Source: Leptothermofonsia sichuanensis E412 (GTDB lineage: Bacteria; Cyanobacteriota; Cyanobacteriia; Leptolyngbyales; Leptolyngbyaceae). From it: DNA of 64,000 bases. The stretch is from the NCBI RefSeq assembly GCF_019891175.1, contig NZ_CP072600.1:3286001-3350000 (forward strand), written 5' to 3'. The notes beneath the pieces are model-generated. The model was not told the DNA's origin. It saw nothing but the letters and a program-made list of their open reading frames with translations, and made no database searches. Shown here piece after piece: positions 28,066 to 37,123 of this stretch. The first letter of the stretch is position 1, and each line of letters begins with the position of its first letter. The position numbers were made by a program, and so were the translations under genes.

Positions 28066-28755
28066 CTAATTTTCTTCTATCCAGCGCCAGTTCGGGCGGT
28101 TCCAATCATATACCCCCTGAATTTCGTATTCAGCCCCGGTATCAAATCGCACAATGCAACTCGCATTATTCAATCCTGTTTCGACTACAGGGTCTTCTCC
28201 AGTTTCAGATTCTGCCGGATTGGGTGGTTCGCGCACGTCAATCACGGTACAGGGAAACCATTCCCGGCTACAGGGTCCATCCTCCTGTACCCATTCCCAC
28301 AAACCATTGGTCACTTCGATGCGATCGCCGGCCTTCAACCGTATCAGTTCACGCTGATCGTCTGCATACTGAGCTAAATGGAACGGCTTCACCTGCTCCA
28401 ACCATTGCACCCCGTAGCGATCGCGAATAAATTGAACAGAACCAGAATCTCGCTCCTGCACCCAGTCATTGAGCAACGTGGTCTTCCAGGAGCGGTTTTC
28501 GCTTTCTTCCCGCTGGATAAATGTCAGTAAAGCCTGACGCTCCTCGACGGTTAAAGGATTTAATGGATTGTCAGCCTGTCCATTGCAACCAGCCTTTCCA
28601 GCATTGCCGTGGTTATTAGCTTCAGGTTGATTTTGAGTGAATTCCTGGACGGCCTGTAACAGAATTTGCTTTTGCTGACTGCTGAGGGGGCAGGAAAACA
28701 ACTCACACTGTCTGAATGCGGCATCCAGAGCAGCTTCAATCTCAAGTTGGGTCAT
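28066..28755 (-). CDS. conserved hypothetical protein
   Basis: It has 229 residues and starts at ATG 28755. The N-terminal part is helical with an Asn/Gln-rich linker (about residues 42-66). The C-terminal part (about 130-229) is rich in Trp, Asp and Glu, with IEVTNGLWEWVQEDGPCSREWFPCTVIDV and a last block YEIQGVYDWNRPNWRWIEEN that looks like a small beta-barrel. I recall cyanobacterial relatives without known function. No signal peptide or membrane segment is seen. Confidence 0.65.
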   Translation of the reverse strand: MTQLEIEAALDAAFRQCELFSCPLSSQQKQILLQAVQEFTQNQPEANNHGNAGKAGCNGQADNPLNPLTVEERQALLTFIQREESENRSWKTTLLNDWVQERDSGSVQFIRDRYGVQWLEQVKPFHLAQYADDQRELIRLKAGDRIEVTNGLWEWVQEDGPCSREWFPCTVIDVREPPNPAESETGEDPVVETGLNNASCIVRFDTGAEYEIQGVYDWNRPNWRWIEEN

Positions 28756-28925
28756 AGGCTAATTACCAGATGTAGACAGGTTAAAACCACAGGCACAGAC
28801 AATGGTTGGATCTCTGGGAATTGGAGGAAAAGATTAGTTAAAAAGTTAATTCCCCATTATGACAAATCTTGTTTAGAAAATGTTTGTAAATCAATGTAAA
28901 CACATCTCCAGTCTTTGCAACCGTA

Positions 28926-28948
28926 AACCCTGGTTAGCGGGTTTTTTC
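28926..28948 (+). terminator. Rho-independent terminator without an upstream plus-strand gene
   Basis: AAACCC, an 8-base loop TGGTTAGC, then GGGTTT running into TTTT. The run of T makes it work only on the plus strand, yet the nearest genes are on the minus strand. It could end a small RNA starting near 28840-28870. Confidence 0.5.
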
Positions 28949-29004
28949 AGCCTGTTCCCTGTTCCCTGTCTCCTGCGATGAGGGGTGTTCGTATCAGCTT
29001 TTGC

Positions 29005-30753
29005 TCAATCCTCCCCACCAGATAAGGGTTCAAATACCGGGCAAAAGCCGTCTGGCGTCACCCTAAACTCATAAAGGGGAGAGTTGGGATTCCAGCAGCG
29101 CTGCCCCCGGAAGTGTCGGCAATTAGCACAACTCTGGCGCAGGGGAGAGTTGGCATCTACCCAGTCAACCAGGCGATCGCTGCCCTGCCGTAACAATTCT
29201 CGCTGGGGCAAACCTCGCAGTACCAGCTCTTCCCCCTGCCAGCGGGCTTCGATCAGTCCCGTGTCTGCCAGGTTTTTCCAGCGGGGGTCAGCGGTGACAG
29301 CACTGGGGAGAGTGATGGTGACAACTGTATCCAGTTCGGTCAGTTCGCCTTCATAGTTTGCCTCTGGTGCGGCAGGCTGTAAAAAAGTGTCCCCGATTGG
29401 AAGTTCCACCAGGGTGCCTGCTCCCGGTGAGTGGAGATGGTAGCGGTTGTGCAGTTCCTCCAGTCCGGTCAGGTCTGCCAGATAGGTCGGGGACCCATGA
29501 ACAAAGATAACGTGCTGGGGACGCAAATTGTGAATCAATTGCGTGGTACCAGGACTATCACAATGCTGTGCCAGCAAGTAAACTTCAACGGCGGGCAAAA
29601 TGACATCTTCCGGTTCCCGCTCTACCCGTTTGGATCGCCTGGTAGCAGGGGTGGCTTCTGGCTGGGGTAGCTTAGTCGGGCTGGCACGTTTGACTCCCCT
29701 GATTTCATTGACATGGCGGTGGGGTTGTTGAGGTATCAGCACTAACCAGTCTTCCGGGTTGAACTGGTAATACTGGCTCAGGTCAGTGGTTTCATCTGCC
29801 AAAACGATGCAGGGAGCCTGGAGCAACGGGCGATCGCTGCCATCCAGGCGGCGTACTCTGGGGCGCACTTTTTCATCCCAAAATAGGGACTGATGCCGGG
29901 CAAAGTTCTGTACGGCGGGAGGGAGATGAGGCAGGATGTCCAGGTACGCATCGCAACAGGTTGCAACTGTCCCATCAACCCAGATGTCAATGTCCCGACC
30001 TGTGAAATTATGGTGACTCCGCAGCAGCAATAGCAGTTCCTGTGCGAGTCCCAGGGATGGGGCTGGCAGGAGAATGGGTTGTTTTGCGGCGATCGCCTGA
30101 CTGATTCGTTCCGCCAGTTGATTTTCCTGCTGACGGCGGTGGGGGTGGCGGGCTGTACCAAAGGTTCCTTCCACAATCAGGATATCGGGAGAAAACCCCC
30201 TCAGTTCTTCCAGGGGTAACCCTTCCACCAGACGAGAATTCGACAGGAAAAAATCCCCTGTATACAGTACCCGATATGAGCGTGAACTGCCTGCCGGTGT
30301 GTACGTGAGCAGGATAGCCGCCGCTCCAGGCAGATGTCCTGCTGGAAAAAGTTCAGCACTCAGCCCATCTAGAAATTCAACTGGAGTTCGCCAGGGAAGT
30401 GCCTGACACAGGCGGGGAAACTGCTGGAGATCTGTCTGGAGCCAGTTGAGGGGTAAGAGTTGAGTCGTGACTTCACTGGCATAGATCGGAATTTGAGGAA
30501 AGGCGCGATGAAATTCCAGCAATCCTCTGGCATGGTCGGCATGGGCATGACTGCATAGCACCAGATCAGCGGGAGGTCCCTCTTTCCTGGGTACCAGGGG
30601 AGAGAGGTTCTTCAAACCGCAGTCCAGCATAATACGATACGAACCCATGCGAAGCAGGAGGCAAACTCCCTCATCTGCCTGCTCAACGCCGTAAGCTAAA
30701 CACTCTAGCTCGGTCACCTCTGCGCTGCTTCTCCTAAGTGGCTGATGTGTCAC
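29005..30753 (-). CDS. beta-CASP metallo-beta-lactamase-fold hydrolase (RNA-processing type)
   Basis: It has 582 residues with a GTG start at 30753. Motif II is HAHADHARG (about residue 70); the beta-CASP motif with acidic VEGTFGTARHPHRR follows near residues 190-205, and the last motif is GSPTYL. These are the hallmarks of RNA-cutting beta-CASP proteins. Near the C-terminus there is a Cys cluster (SCANCRHFRGQRCWN...GFCPVF), a probable metal site not found in typical family members. An RNA nuclease role is inferred. It is preceded by the 40-residue membrane protein gene, about 120 bases away. Confidence 0.82.
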   Translation of the reverse strand: MTHQPLRRSSAEVTELECLAYGVEQADEGVCLLLRMGSYRIMLDCGLKNLSPLVPRKEGPPADLVLCSHAHADHARGLLEFHRAFPQIPIYASEVTTQLLPLNWLQTDLQQFPRLCQALPWRTPVEFLDGLSAELFPAGHLPGAAAILLTYTPAGSSRSYRVLYTGDFFLSNSRLVEGLPLEELRGFSPDILIVEGTFGTARHPHRRQQENQLAERISQAIAAKQPILLPAPSLGLAQELLLLLRSHHNFTGRDIDIWVDGTVATCCDAYLDILPHLPPAVQNFARHQSLFWDEKVRPRVRRLDGSDRPLLQAPCIVLADETTDLSQYYQFNPEDWLVLIPQQPHRHVNEIRGVKRASPTKLPQPEATPATRRSKRVEREPEDVILPAVEVYLLAQHCDSPGTTQLIHNLRPQHVIFVHGSPTYLADLTGLEELHNRYHLHSPGAGTLVELPIGDTFLQPAAPEANYEGELTELDTVVTITLPSAVTADPRWKNLADTGLIEARWQGEELVLRGLPQRELLRQGSDRLVDWVDANSPLRQSCANCRHFRGQRCWNPNSPLYEFRVTPDGFCPVFEPLSGGED

Positions 30754-30874
30754 CTATGGTGCCTGGGGGTATCGATGCTGGAAACGGCCCTCCAGGAAAC
30801 TTGAAAAGACGCTCCGCGCCTTTCAATGTCCAGGTGCAACTGCAACCAATCAACCCAAAAGATTACTCTACCGG

Positions 30875-30997
30875 CTAGTGAGCCGAACCATTGCCATGAT
30901 AGTTGTCGGAATCGTAAAAGCCGTTCCGTGTCCCAAAGAATAGACACGCCACGATAAAGACAGCCGTCAGCACAGGCAGAATTAATTTGACATCCAT
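30875..30997 (-). CDS. 40-residue single-helix membrane protein
   Basis: An ATG at 30997 opens a 40-codon frame ending in TAG at 30875. The protein has one membrane helix (about residues 4-22, VKLILPVLTAVFIVACLFFG) followed by a polar tail rich in Asn, Asp and Gly (RNGFYDSDNYHGNGSAH). AGAG lies about 14 bases upstream. Its composition is that of the small membrane proteins found in photosynthetic complexes, and I think the tail is conserved in cyanobacteria, but I cannot name a known subunit. Confidence 0.6.
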   Translation of the reverse strand: MDVKLILPVLTAVFIVACLFFGTRNGFYDSDNYHGNGSAH

Positions 30998-31154
30998 TTT
31001 TTATGACTCTCTATGACCAGAAAAAACTAAGCCGATTCAACCAGCTTGTTGATAGACTTCAACTTCAGGAATTGTAAAACAATATTCCCATTCCCCTGTC
31101 ATTTCACAGATTTTTGCAACAAGTCTTGTAACGAAGAGATTGATTATTATTCTC

Positions 31155-31305
31155 AGACCTCCGATTTCTGGGGTGTCCCGTATCCATTGGCTCAAATTTC
31201 AGGAGAAATCGGAGGTCTTAGGTTATCTATGGCGGCGGGTCAGACCTCCGATTTCTGGGGTGCCCCGCATCCATTGGCTCAAATTCCAGGAGAAATCGGA
31301 GGTCT
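31155..31305. repeat. two tandem 64-bp hairpins (period 87)
   Basis: Copies at 31155-31218 and 31242-31305 each begin AGACCTCCGATTTCT and end AGAAATCGGAGGTCT, a perfect 15-bp stem with a 34-base loop. The loops differ at only three or four positions. They lie 13 bases beyond the stop of the giant GDPD gene, so they could act as its terminator or as an mRNA end stabiliser. Confidence 0.85.
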
Positions 31306-31318
31306 TGGGCTATCGCCG

Positions 31319-34300
31319 CTACTGGTAAAGGTAGCAACCGGGTTTTACACGCTCAGCAAGAATGGGGAGTTCTCGTTGAGAATGGTTTCGATCAAAGGGA
31401 CTGGAAAAGCGATCGCCCCAGCCTGACCAGGGAGAACGTCTTCCATAGCCCAAGCCAGCGGGTAGTGCCAGCGGTTCTTCCGAACCGATCCCTGTCTTCC
31501 CGCTAATTCCTCCCTGGCCCACACGCGGATCCAGGTTGAGTGGTTCACCTAACCGCAACAGGATAATCTCGTTATTATCGATCCCAGGAGGGCGACCCAC
31601 TGAGAAAGGATAGTTGTTGTCATTGGCAACCAGAATTGTAGTGGCATCAATCACCAGTACATTTTCAATGGTTTCAAATGGGAAGGTGAAGAGGGTAATG
31701 CCATCCCCATTCAGGTCGTTGGGATCTGGAATATTCAGAAGATCCGCAATCTCAGTCTTGGCAACAAAACCCCTGGCATCAATCTGAGAGAAATCAATTT
31801 TAAAAATCTTCTTGAACTGAGCCGTTGCTCCCTGACCCGAATCGCGCTCAATAACCAGAAACTCATTGGCATTGATGGCAGCCAGATCGCCAATGGCATG
31901 GTTGGGATTGGCAAGGGGATAGTAGCCAACCAGCCCAGTGTATTGTTGGGCTGCCAGATCAAACTCATAGATCCGCAGGGCATTGGTGGGATCGCCTGCT
32001 ACAAAACCCTCCAGCATGGGATACAGTTTGGCACCATCGGGGCTGATTGCCATCCCCTCGAAGCCCCTGGAGCGTGCCAGATTGGGAACCTCCGGCGAAA
32101 TGAGGTAGGTGCTGACAACACTGACTCCTGTACCGGGGAAGTCGGTGAAGAAACCGTCTACTCCCAGGTCAATAAACTGCTGGTATTCTGCGGCTGGGTT
32201 ACCCAGGTAGTCTGAAGCCAGGAAGAACCCTTCGTTGCGGAGGGTGTAGAGGTGGACAAGCAACCCTGCCGCATGGGCATCCTGAATCAGGCTGGTGGGT
32301 GTACCCAGAACCCGGTCGGCATCGCTGATCACGCCATCGCCATTTAAATCATCGGGGAGGCCATTTCCGTCGCGATCGACCGTTGTGGCGGGAATAATTC
32401 GGCGCTTGTCGGGACCAATGCCAGTGGCGTAAGTGGCGATCTCTGCCAGCCCTGCTGGGGTAATCAGATCCGCATAGGTGCGCGTGTCTCCACTGACTAC
32501 AAAGTCATAGGGTCTGCCCGATCCACCAATCAGTTGAACCAGTGGCAGATCCACATTTGCCGCCGGCATGATGGTGCTGTTTAAGGCTTTAAGATTGCTC
32601 ACCTCGAAGGACTGAATGTAGACCCGGCTGGGATCGGTGAAGCCATTGGCAACCAGGGTATCAATCAGTAACTGGCTGGTGTTGTAGCCCTGATCTTGAA
32701 AGAACACCGGGTGTTTGGTTTCGGGATAGATGCCAATTTTGCGCCCGGTTTCCTGTTCAACCTGTTTCACCAATTCAATGATCTCTGCCAGGGTGGGTAC
32801 CTTTAAGCCATCGTTATTGAAGTTGGTACCGCGCAGAGCAGGTAAGCGCTCGATCGCATTCAGTGTCTTGATTTCTGCCAGGGTGAAGTCTTCTGCAAAC
32901 CAGCCCGTTCGTGCCACCCCATCCAGAATCTTGGTCGTAAGGCGATTGGCAAATTCGGGACGCTGATATACATCGGTGCTGGTATCGGTGGTGTTGAGAG
33001 AGCCGTCTGCATTCAGGACTGCCAGCATGGGTTCGTGGCGGGCAATCAGAATCCCATCTCTGGTCACGACCAGGTCTGGTTCGATGAAGTCAGCGCCCTG
33101 GGCGATCGCCAGTTTGTAGGCTGCCAGGGTGTGTTCGGGGCGCTCTCCACTGGCTCCCCGATGTCCAATCACAATTGGGGCATTGCCGCTGAGGGTATCA
33201 AAAAATCCTCTGGGTTGAAGCAGATCAGGGCTTTGGGGCGATCGGACAACATCACTGATGATCTGGCTCCGGACCAGGTCACCTGTGCCAGGGAAATCGG
33301 TAAAGAAGCCATCAACTCCCAGCCGGATGAACTGCTGATACTCCAATTGGGGGTTGCCGTTATAGTCAGATGCCAGGAACCGTGCCTCGTTGCGGAAGGT
33401 GTAGGGATGGACCAGCAAGCCCAGGTCGTGGGCATCCCGTACCAGGCTGGTGGGGGGCAGCGTGATGCGATCGGCATCGTTGATCACGCCATCGTTGTTC
33501 AGGTCATCGGGTAGCCCATCATTGTTATTGTCCACATTCTTGACAGAGACGATCATCCGCTTCCAGGGACCAATCCCATCCGCATAGGTGGCGATTTCTG
33601 CAAGTCCCGCAGGTGTTTGCAAATCAGCGTAGGTTCGAGTGTCGCCCCTGACTGTGAAATCGTAAGGACGGGCATTGACACTTTCATAGAGGAGAGAGCC
33701 ATCCGCGTAATTGACATCGAAGGCATCCAGCAGTTGCACCAGCGGCAGGTTGACCCCGGCGGCGGGCATAATTGTCGTTCTCAAATCCTTCAGGTTAGAC
33801 ACCTCAAAGGATTGGATAAAAATCCGTCCCGGATTGGTAAAGTCCTTTGCCACCAGGGTGTTAATCAGTTTTTCTTCCAGAGACAGCCCCAGGCCATCGT
33901 GGAAGGTCGGATGCTTGGTTTCCGGGTAGATGCCAATTTGCCGTCCGGTAATTGCTTCTTCCCGTTTGACCAGATCAATGATTTCTTCCAGGGTAGGGAT
34001 TTGAAATACTCCGTTAAATGCCTGAGTCCGATAGCCTTGAGGCATGACTGCCCGCAGGGTTTTAATTTCTGCCAGGGTGAAGTCGGAGGCAAAAAACCCT
34101 TCTTCGGCAATACCATCCACAAGTTTGGTGGTGCGGCGATCAGCAAATTCGGGGCGGCTGGCAACGTCGGTGGTGTTAATCAGGTTCGGTTCATGGCGGG
34201 CAATCAGGTAGCCGTCCCTGGTGGCAACCAGATCCGGTTCGATGAAATCTGCTCCCCGACGAATTGCCAGTTGGTAAGCTTCCAGGGTGTGTTCTGGCAG

Positions 34301-34876
34301 TTCACCACTGGCACCCCGGTGTCCAATGACAAGCGGTGGCTGACCGTAGAGGGTGTAGAGAGGAGAGTAATTGGGAGTTGAAATGGGGGCATCCAGCAAT
34401 TTGCCTGTGGCATCAAAGTGCAGCAAATAGGGTCCAAATTCATCCCCAACCCAGATGGTGCCGTCGCTGGCAATCACAAAGGATTCAACGTCAAAGTCTG
34501 CCCCAGTCAGCAGGCGATCGCTCGTATTTTCATTGACGATACTGAAGGGAACTTTGCGATCGGGGTCTGCAAGCTGCAAGAAGTCAAGGATGCGAACGCT
34601 GCCGTCACCGCCATCTTCTCCGCGGAAACTGGGATCGACACGGTAAATTCGCAGCAAGAAATCAGCGCTATTCTCCTTACGACCATAACCATTATCAGCC
34701 ATGAACCAGTAGATACCGTCATTATCGGCAAACTGGACACCGCTGAACCCCTGGACGGGTTGTCCAGGAAAGGGACCTGTGCGGTTGTTTGCAACAATGC
34801 CGTCACCGGAGAGTGGTCCCTCAGCAAAGGTATCGGCTGGTAGAGAGGCAAACCCAATGAGTGTAATATCTGCCAT
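31319..34876 (-). CDS. esterase-like phytase domain interrupted by two glycerophosphodiester phosphodiesterase domains
   Basis: It starts at ATG 34876 ([12 protein letters not shown]), 1185 residues; an ATG 27 bases upstream would add 9. The first 175 residues are the front half of a phytase-like esterase domain ([48 protein letters not shown]). Two complete GDPD domains follow, about 183-520 and 568-905. Each has the [15 protein letters not shown] motif, FIEPDLV.TRDG and ARHEP, and each ends with a calcium-loop-like [18 protein letters not shown] stretch. From about residue 920 the phytase-like domain resumes ([39 protein letters not shown]). GDPD enzymes release glycerol phosphate from phosphodiesters, so phosphorus scavenging is likely. 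No clear signal peptide is seen. Confidence 0.9.
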   Translation of the reverse strand: MADITLIGFASLPADTFAEGPLSGDGIVANNRTGPFPGQPVQGFSGVQFADNDGIYWFMADNGYGRKENSADFLLRIYRVDPSFRGEDGGDGSVRILDFLQLADPDRKVPFSIVNENTSDRLLTGADFDVESFVIASDGTIWVGDEFGPYLLHFDATGKLLDAPISTPNYSPLYTLYGQPPLVIGHRGASGELPEHTLEAYQLAIRRGADFIEPDLVATRDGYLIARHEPNLINTTDVASRPEFADRRTTKLVDGIAEEGFFASDFTLAEIKTLRAVMPQGYRTQAFNGVFQIPTLEEIIDLVKREEAITGRQIGIYPETKHPTFHDGLGLSLEEKLINTLVAKDFTNPGRIFIQSFEVSNLKDLRTTIMPAAGVNLPLVQLLDAFDVNYADGSLLYESVNARPYDFTVRGDTRTYADLQTPAGLAEIATYADGIGPWKRMIVSVKNVDNNNDGLPDDLNNDGVINDADRITLPPTSLVRDAHDLGLLVHPYTFRNEARFLASDYNGNPQLEYQQFIRLGVDGFFTDFPGTGDLVRSQIISDVVRSPQSPDLLQPRGFFDTLSGNAPIVIGHRGASGERPEHTLAAYKLAIAQGADFIEPDLVVTRDGILIARHEPMLAVLNADGSLNTTDTSTDVYQRPEFANRLTTKILDGVARTGWFAEDFTLAEIKTLNAIERLPALRGTNFNNDGLKVPTLAEIIELVKQVEQETGRKIGIYPETKHPVFFQDQGYNTSQLLIDTLVANGFTDPSRVYIQSFEVSNLKALNSTIMPAANVDLPLVQLIGGSGRPYDFVVSGDTRTYADLITPAGLAEIATYATGIGPDKRRIIPATTVDRDGNGLPDDLNGDGVISDADRVLGTPTSLIQDAHAAGLLVHLYTLRNEGFFLASDYLGNPAAEYQQFIDLGVDGFFTDFPGTGVSVVSTYLISPEVPNLARSRGFEGMAISPDGAKLYPMLEGFVAGDPTNALRIYEFDLAAQQYTGLVGYYPLANPNHAIGDLAAINANEFLVIERDSGQGATAQFKKIFKIDFSQIDARGFVAKTEIADLLNIPDPNDLNGDGITLFTFPFETIENVLVIDATTILVANDNNYPFSVGRPPGIDNNEIILLRLGEPLNLDPRVGQGGISGKTGIGSEEPLALPAGLGYGRRSPWSGWGDRFSSPFDRNHSQRELPILAERVKPGCYLYQ

Positions 34877-35241
34877 AAATTTTTTGATGGAATGCTGGAG
34901 CATTCAAACGTTAGAATTCCGTCCAAGCATCCCACCTGAAATTTAAGAATTGCCTATCTTAACTTGAAGGTTCTATTCAGTTTGAATTAAAAAAAAGTTT
35001 TCCAGATCGCCGTCAAGTTGTTGCAGATTTCAGTGTCCAACAATTGACCAGTGATGATGGGTTGATTTTGGTGATAGAGAGGGATTGCCATTACCGCATC
35101 AGTGAGTGGGTGACCGTGCGATCGCCCCCTCTTGTATGGGATTACCCTCAAAACCATGTTGGAATTTCTCTCTTATGCTGTTGAACGACATTTTCCACCC
35201 ATCACTGCTATCTATTTACCTATCTAGAATGGATTTGTAAT
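34877..35241. other. spacer with a transposase remnant
   Basis: This is the 365-base region upstream of the giant GDPD gene. About 34998-35090 on the plus strand encodes a broken piece that reads PDRRQVVADFSVQQLTSDDG, similar to the N-terminus of IS1380-family transposases. The rest shows nothing I can name. Confidence 0.4.
34998..35090 (+). pseudogene. fragment of an IS1380-type transposase N-terminus
   Basis: One frame reads RRQVVADFSVQQLTSDDGLILVIERD without a start codon. It resembles the beginning of IS1380 transposases (R-x-x-V-V-A-D-F ... T/S-S-D-x-G-L-L-L). After about 30 residues the similarity stops and no catalytic part follows. No insertion-sequence ends can be seen. Confidence 0.4.
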
Positions 35242-35397
35242 CTACTGAGTCTGAGTCAGGGCAGCAATCTGGGTGCAGAAGTGAGTGTTGACGCCATCTA
35301 ACTGCTGTTGTTGTTGGTCCCGGTTGGGAGTAAGGCGTTTGATTTTGGGTTGGCGTCCATTCACGGAGTCTTTGAGGGCTTCGGTGTTAATCGGCAT
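35242..35397 (-). CDS. 51-residue small protein overlapping the HTH-type gene
   Basis: It starts at ATG 35397, inside the last codons of the upstream gene (overlap of 11 bases), and ends with TAG at 35242. The protein begins MPINTEALKDSVNGRQPKIK, is Gln-rich in the middle and has no recognised domain. The overlap suggests translational coupling. It could be a co-factor of the upstream DNA-binding-type protein or a chance frame. Confidence 0.4.
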   Translation of the reverse strand: MPINTEALKDSVNGRQPKIKRLTPNRDQQQQQLDGVNTHFCTQIAALTQTQ

Positions 35398-35653
35398 CGG
35401 TTGAAATCTCCTGGAGCAGTAGGGTTTTGAATTTTTCGAGGGAGCGGCAGCGTTTGAGGAACAGAACTAGACGAGTCAACAACTGCAAGTCAGCGATCGA
35501 ATACATCTCAAACTCATTGGGTTCGATGCATAACTCTTGCAGCCACCAGCGCAAGGTGCGTTCTGGGACTCGTTTTCCTCTGACTCTCGAAAGCTGCCAG
35601 CGGAGTTCTGTTAGGGAGTACCACTCGGCTTCAAGAACTTGGGAGGAAGGCAT
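35387..35653 (-). CDS. small helix-turn-helix-type protein
   Basis: It starts at ATG 35653 (MPSSQVLEAEWYSLTEL), 88 residues; a TTG at 35701 would add 16. The order SLTELRWQLSRVRGKRVPERTLRWWLQEL, then SIADLQLLTRLVLFLKRCRSLEKFKTLL resembles the winged helix-turn-helix of MerR-like regulators, though no wing or effector domain is seen. It is divergent from the ribbon-helix-helix gene, with a perfect palindrome between. Confidence 0.5.
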   Translation of the reverse strand: MPSSQVLEAEWYSLTELRWQLSRVRGKRVPERTLRWWLQELCIEPNEFEMYSIADLQLLTRLVLFLKRCRSLEKFKTLLLQEISTDAD

Positions 35654-35721
35654 GGCAGTCTCACTCGTTGCCGGTTGGTTATGGGTGCATTGCAGCGGCA
35701 ATGAATCTTTGCATGAATACT

Positions 35722-35755
35722 GGCTGATTGGTTACTTATTAGTAACCAATCAGCC
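35722..35755. promoter_or_regulatory. perfect 15-bp palindrome between divergent small regulators
   Basis: The arms GGCTGATTGGTTACT and AGTAACCAATCAGCC are separated by TATT. It lies 69 bases upstream of the start of the HTH-type gene and 38 bases upstream of the ribbon-helix-helix gene. The position is that of a shared operator. It could instead be a dispersed repeat, though I see no second copy in this window. Confidence 0.55.
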
Positions 35756-35792
35756 GAGATTACTTGCATTCAGCTACGTGGGAGTAGTATTA

Positions 35793-35999
35793 ATGCAGCA
35801 AATGAGTAAGTTGGAAGATGTGAGCAAGCGAGTATTTATTACTATCCCGGATGCTGTCTTTGCGGATCTGGAGGACTGGGCAGACCAGCAAGGTAGACCC
35901 ACCGCTAACCTTGCAGCCTTCTTAGTTGAAACGGCAATCAGGCAAGCGAAGGATAAGGGAGAGTTCAAGCCTCGTTCTGCAAATGAAAAAGACAAGTAA
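35793..35999 (+). CDS. ribbon-helix-helix (CopG/Arc-like) protein
   Basis: It has 68 residues from the ATG at 35793; a second ATG 9 bases on would give 65. The core KRVFITIPDAVFADLEDWADQQGRPTANLAAFLVETAIRQAK is a strand followed by two helices, as in CopG/Arc proteins. Families like this in cyanobacteria are often annotated as CopG-like and are sometimes antitoxins. No toxin gene is apparent immediately downstream: only a 36-codon frame follows, then Uma2. Confidence 0.7.
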   Translation: MQQMSKLEDVSKRVFITIPDAVFADLEDWADQQGRPTANLAAFLVETAIRQAKDKGEFKPRSANEKDK

Positions 36000-36010
36000 G
36001 GGCGATCGCC

Positions 36011-36121
36011 ATGTCACAACTGTTTCAAAACCCTATCGATGTTAACCTGCTCCAACGCTGCATCTTGATGGCGGAAACGGATTTTGCTGAAGCAGTTCAG
36101 GTCTTCCAACAATCTATTTGA
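36011..36121 (+). CDS. possible 36-residue small protein
   Basis: An ATG 11 bases after the ribbon-helix-helix stop opens a 36-codon frame (MSQLFQNPIDVNLLQRCILM and further, ending FQQSI). The codon use is like the neighbours and a HIP1 octamer lies just before it. No family is recognised. Confidence 0.25.
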   Translation: MSQLFQNPIDVNLLQRCILMAETDFAEAVQVFQQSI

Positions 36122-36185
36122 AACCGTCCCATTCCCAAAGAATGCCCACCTTACCAATTCGCTGACAACATTCGAGGTGTTCCTC

Positions 36186-36806
36186 ATGGTTCAGGCACTC
36201 CAACGACCACTCACCTTTGACGAATTTCTCGCCTGGTATCCAGATGACGGTTGTATTTATGAATTGATTGATGGGAGGGTTGTACCGGTGAATCCCACAG
36301 GTCCCCATGAAAAGCTATCAGGCTTTCTGGTGAATCAACTCAACCAGGCGATCGCCCAGGCGAACCTGCCTTATTTCATTCCTCGCACGGCCACCGTGAA
36401 ACCCTTCAGAGAACAGGCAGGCTATAAACCGGATGTGGTGATTCTGGATGAGCGATCGCTCAAGGATGAACCACGGTGGGACAAAGAATCCACAGTTGTC
36501 TTGGGCAAAACTTGCAAACTGGTGATTGAAGTTGCTTCCACCAACTGGCGCGACGACTACGAACGCAAGTTGCCTGACTACGAGGAAATGGGCATTGCCG
36601 AATACTGGATTGTGGATTATCTGGGCATTGCCGCTGCCCGTCATATCGGTAAACCTAAGCTGCCAACTGTCAGCATTTATGGGTTGGAGGACGGAGAATA
36701 TCAGCTCAAACAGTTCCGGGGAGAAGAACACATCGTGTCCTCAGTTCTGCCAGCATTAGACCTAAGCGTTAACCAGATTGTGTCGGCGGGGAGGGTTGCT
36801 GAGTGA
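36186..36806 (+). CDS. Uma2 family (DUF820) PD-(D/E)XK endonuclease-like protein
   Basis: It starts at ATG 36186 (MVQALQRPLTFDEFLAWYPD), 206 residues. Uma2 features: Tyr-Glu-Leu-Ile-Asp-Gly at about residues 27-32, then PRTATVKPFREQAGYKPDVVI with the catalytic Asp, then LVIEVASTNWRDDYERKLPDYEEMGIAEYWIVD containing the E-V-x-S and D-x-x-x-K part of the nuclease core. These proteins are greatly expanded in cyanobacteria and their biological role is unknown; some are linked to mobile DNA. The 5' part of the spacer before it holds no gene. Confidence 0.88.
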   Translation: MVQALQRPLTFDEFLAWYPDDGCIYELIDGRVVPVNPTGPHEKLSGFLVNQLNQAIAQANLPYFIPRTATVKPFREQAGYKPDVVILDERSLKDEPRWDKESTVVLGKTCKLVIEVASTNWRDDYERKLPDYEEMGIAEYWIVDYLGIAAARHIGKPKLPTVSIYGLEDGEYQLKQFRGEEHIVSSVLPALDLSVNQIVSAGRVAE

Positions 36807-37123
36807 CCTGGAAAGACGCACGAATTAACTTTTCAAAAACTGCGCCAATTCACGAGATCTACGGTGGGAGAGCGCAACGAAGCTGTGGTGTTCGAGCGGT
36901 TGATGGAGCAATGCCGTGTCAAGCGACCCACGGGTGGACAACCTCTGAAATGACCCCCTATTTTCAGCATTGCTGATTTTCGGTATGAATTGAGCATTGT
37001 ATGAATTGAAACTTCGTTCCAATTCATACGGCTATTCAGCACTCCCTTTTTCTACTGGAATCCACTGCAAGCAGACCAAATTGAGCTAACCTTGCAACAG
37101 AGGATACCAGACTCGCCGTTGCC
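36807..37123. other. 317-base spacer with a gene-like fragment and a dispersed repeat
   Basis: Directly after the Uma2 stop and in the same frame, about 36807-36948 stays open for 46 codons, with an Arg/Glu-rich stretch (RSTVGERNEAVVFERLMEQC). It has no start codon and may be a remnant. 36971-37041 is the TGCTGA-ended hairpin repeat. Confidence 0.4.
36971..37041. repeat. TGCTGA-ended hairpin repeat, copy 1
   Basis: The core hairpin at 36999-37029 has arms GTATGAATTGAAAC and GTTCCAATTCATAC. The outer words TGCTGA and ATTCAGCA are inverted. Copy 2 is at 63562-63631, about 70 bases upstream of nifH. Confidence 0.8.

Noticed and set aside
36807-36948. Open stretch after the Uma2 stop in the same frame
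   Set aside because: No start codon and no recognised domain; kept only as a remark in the spacer entry.
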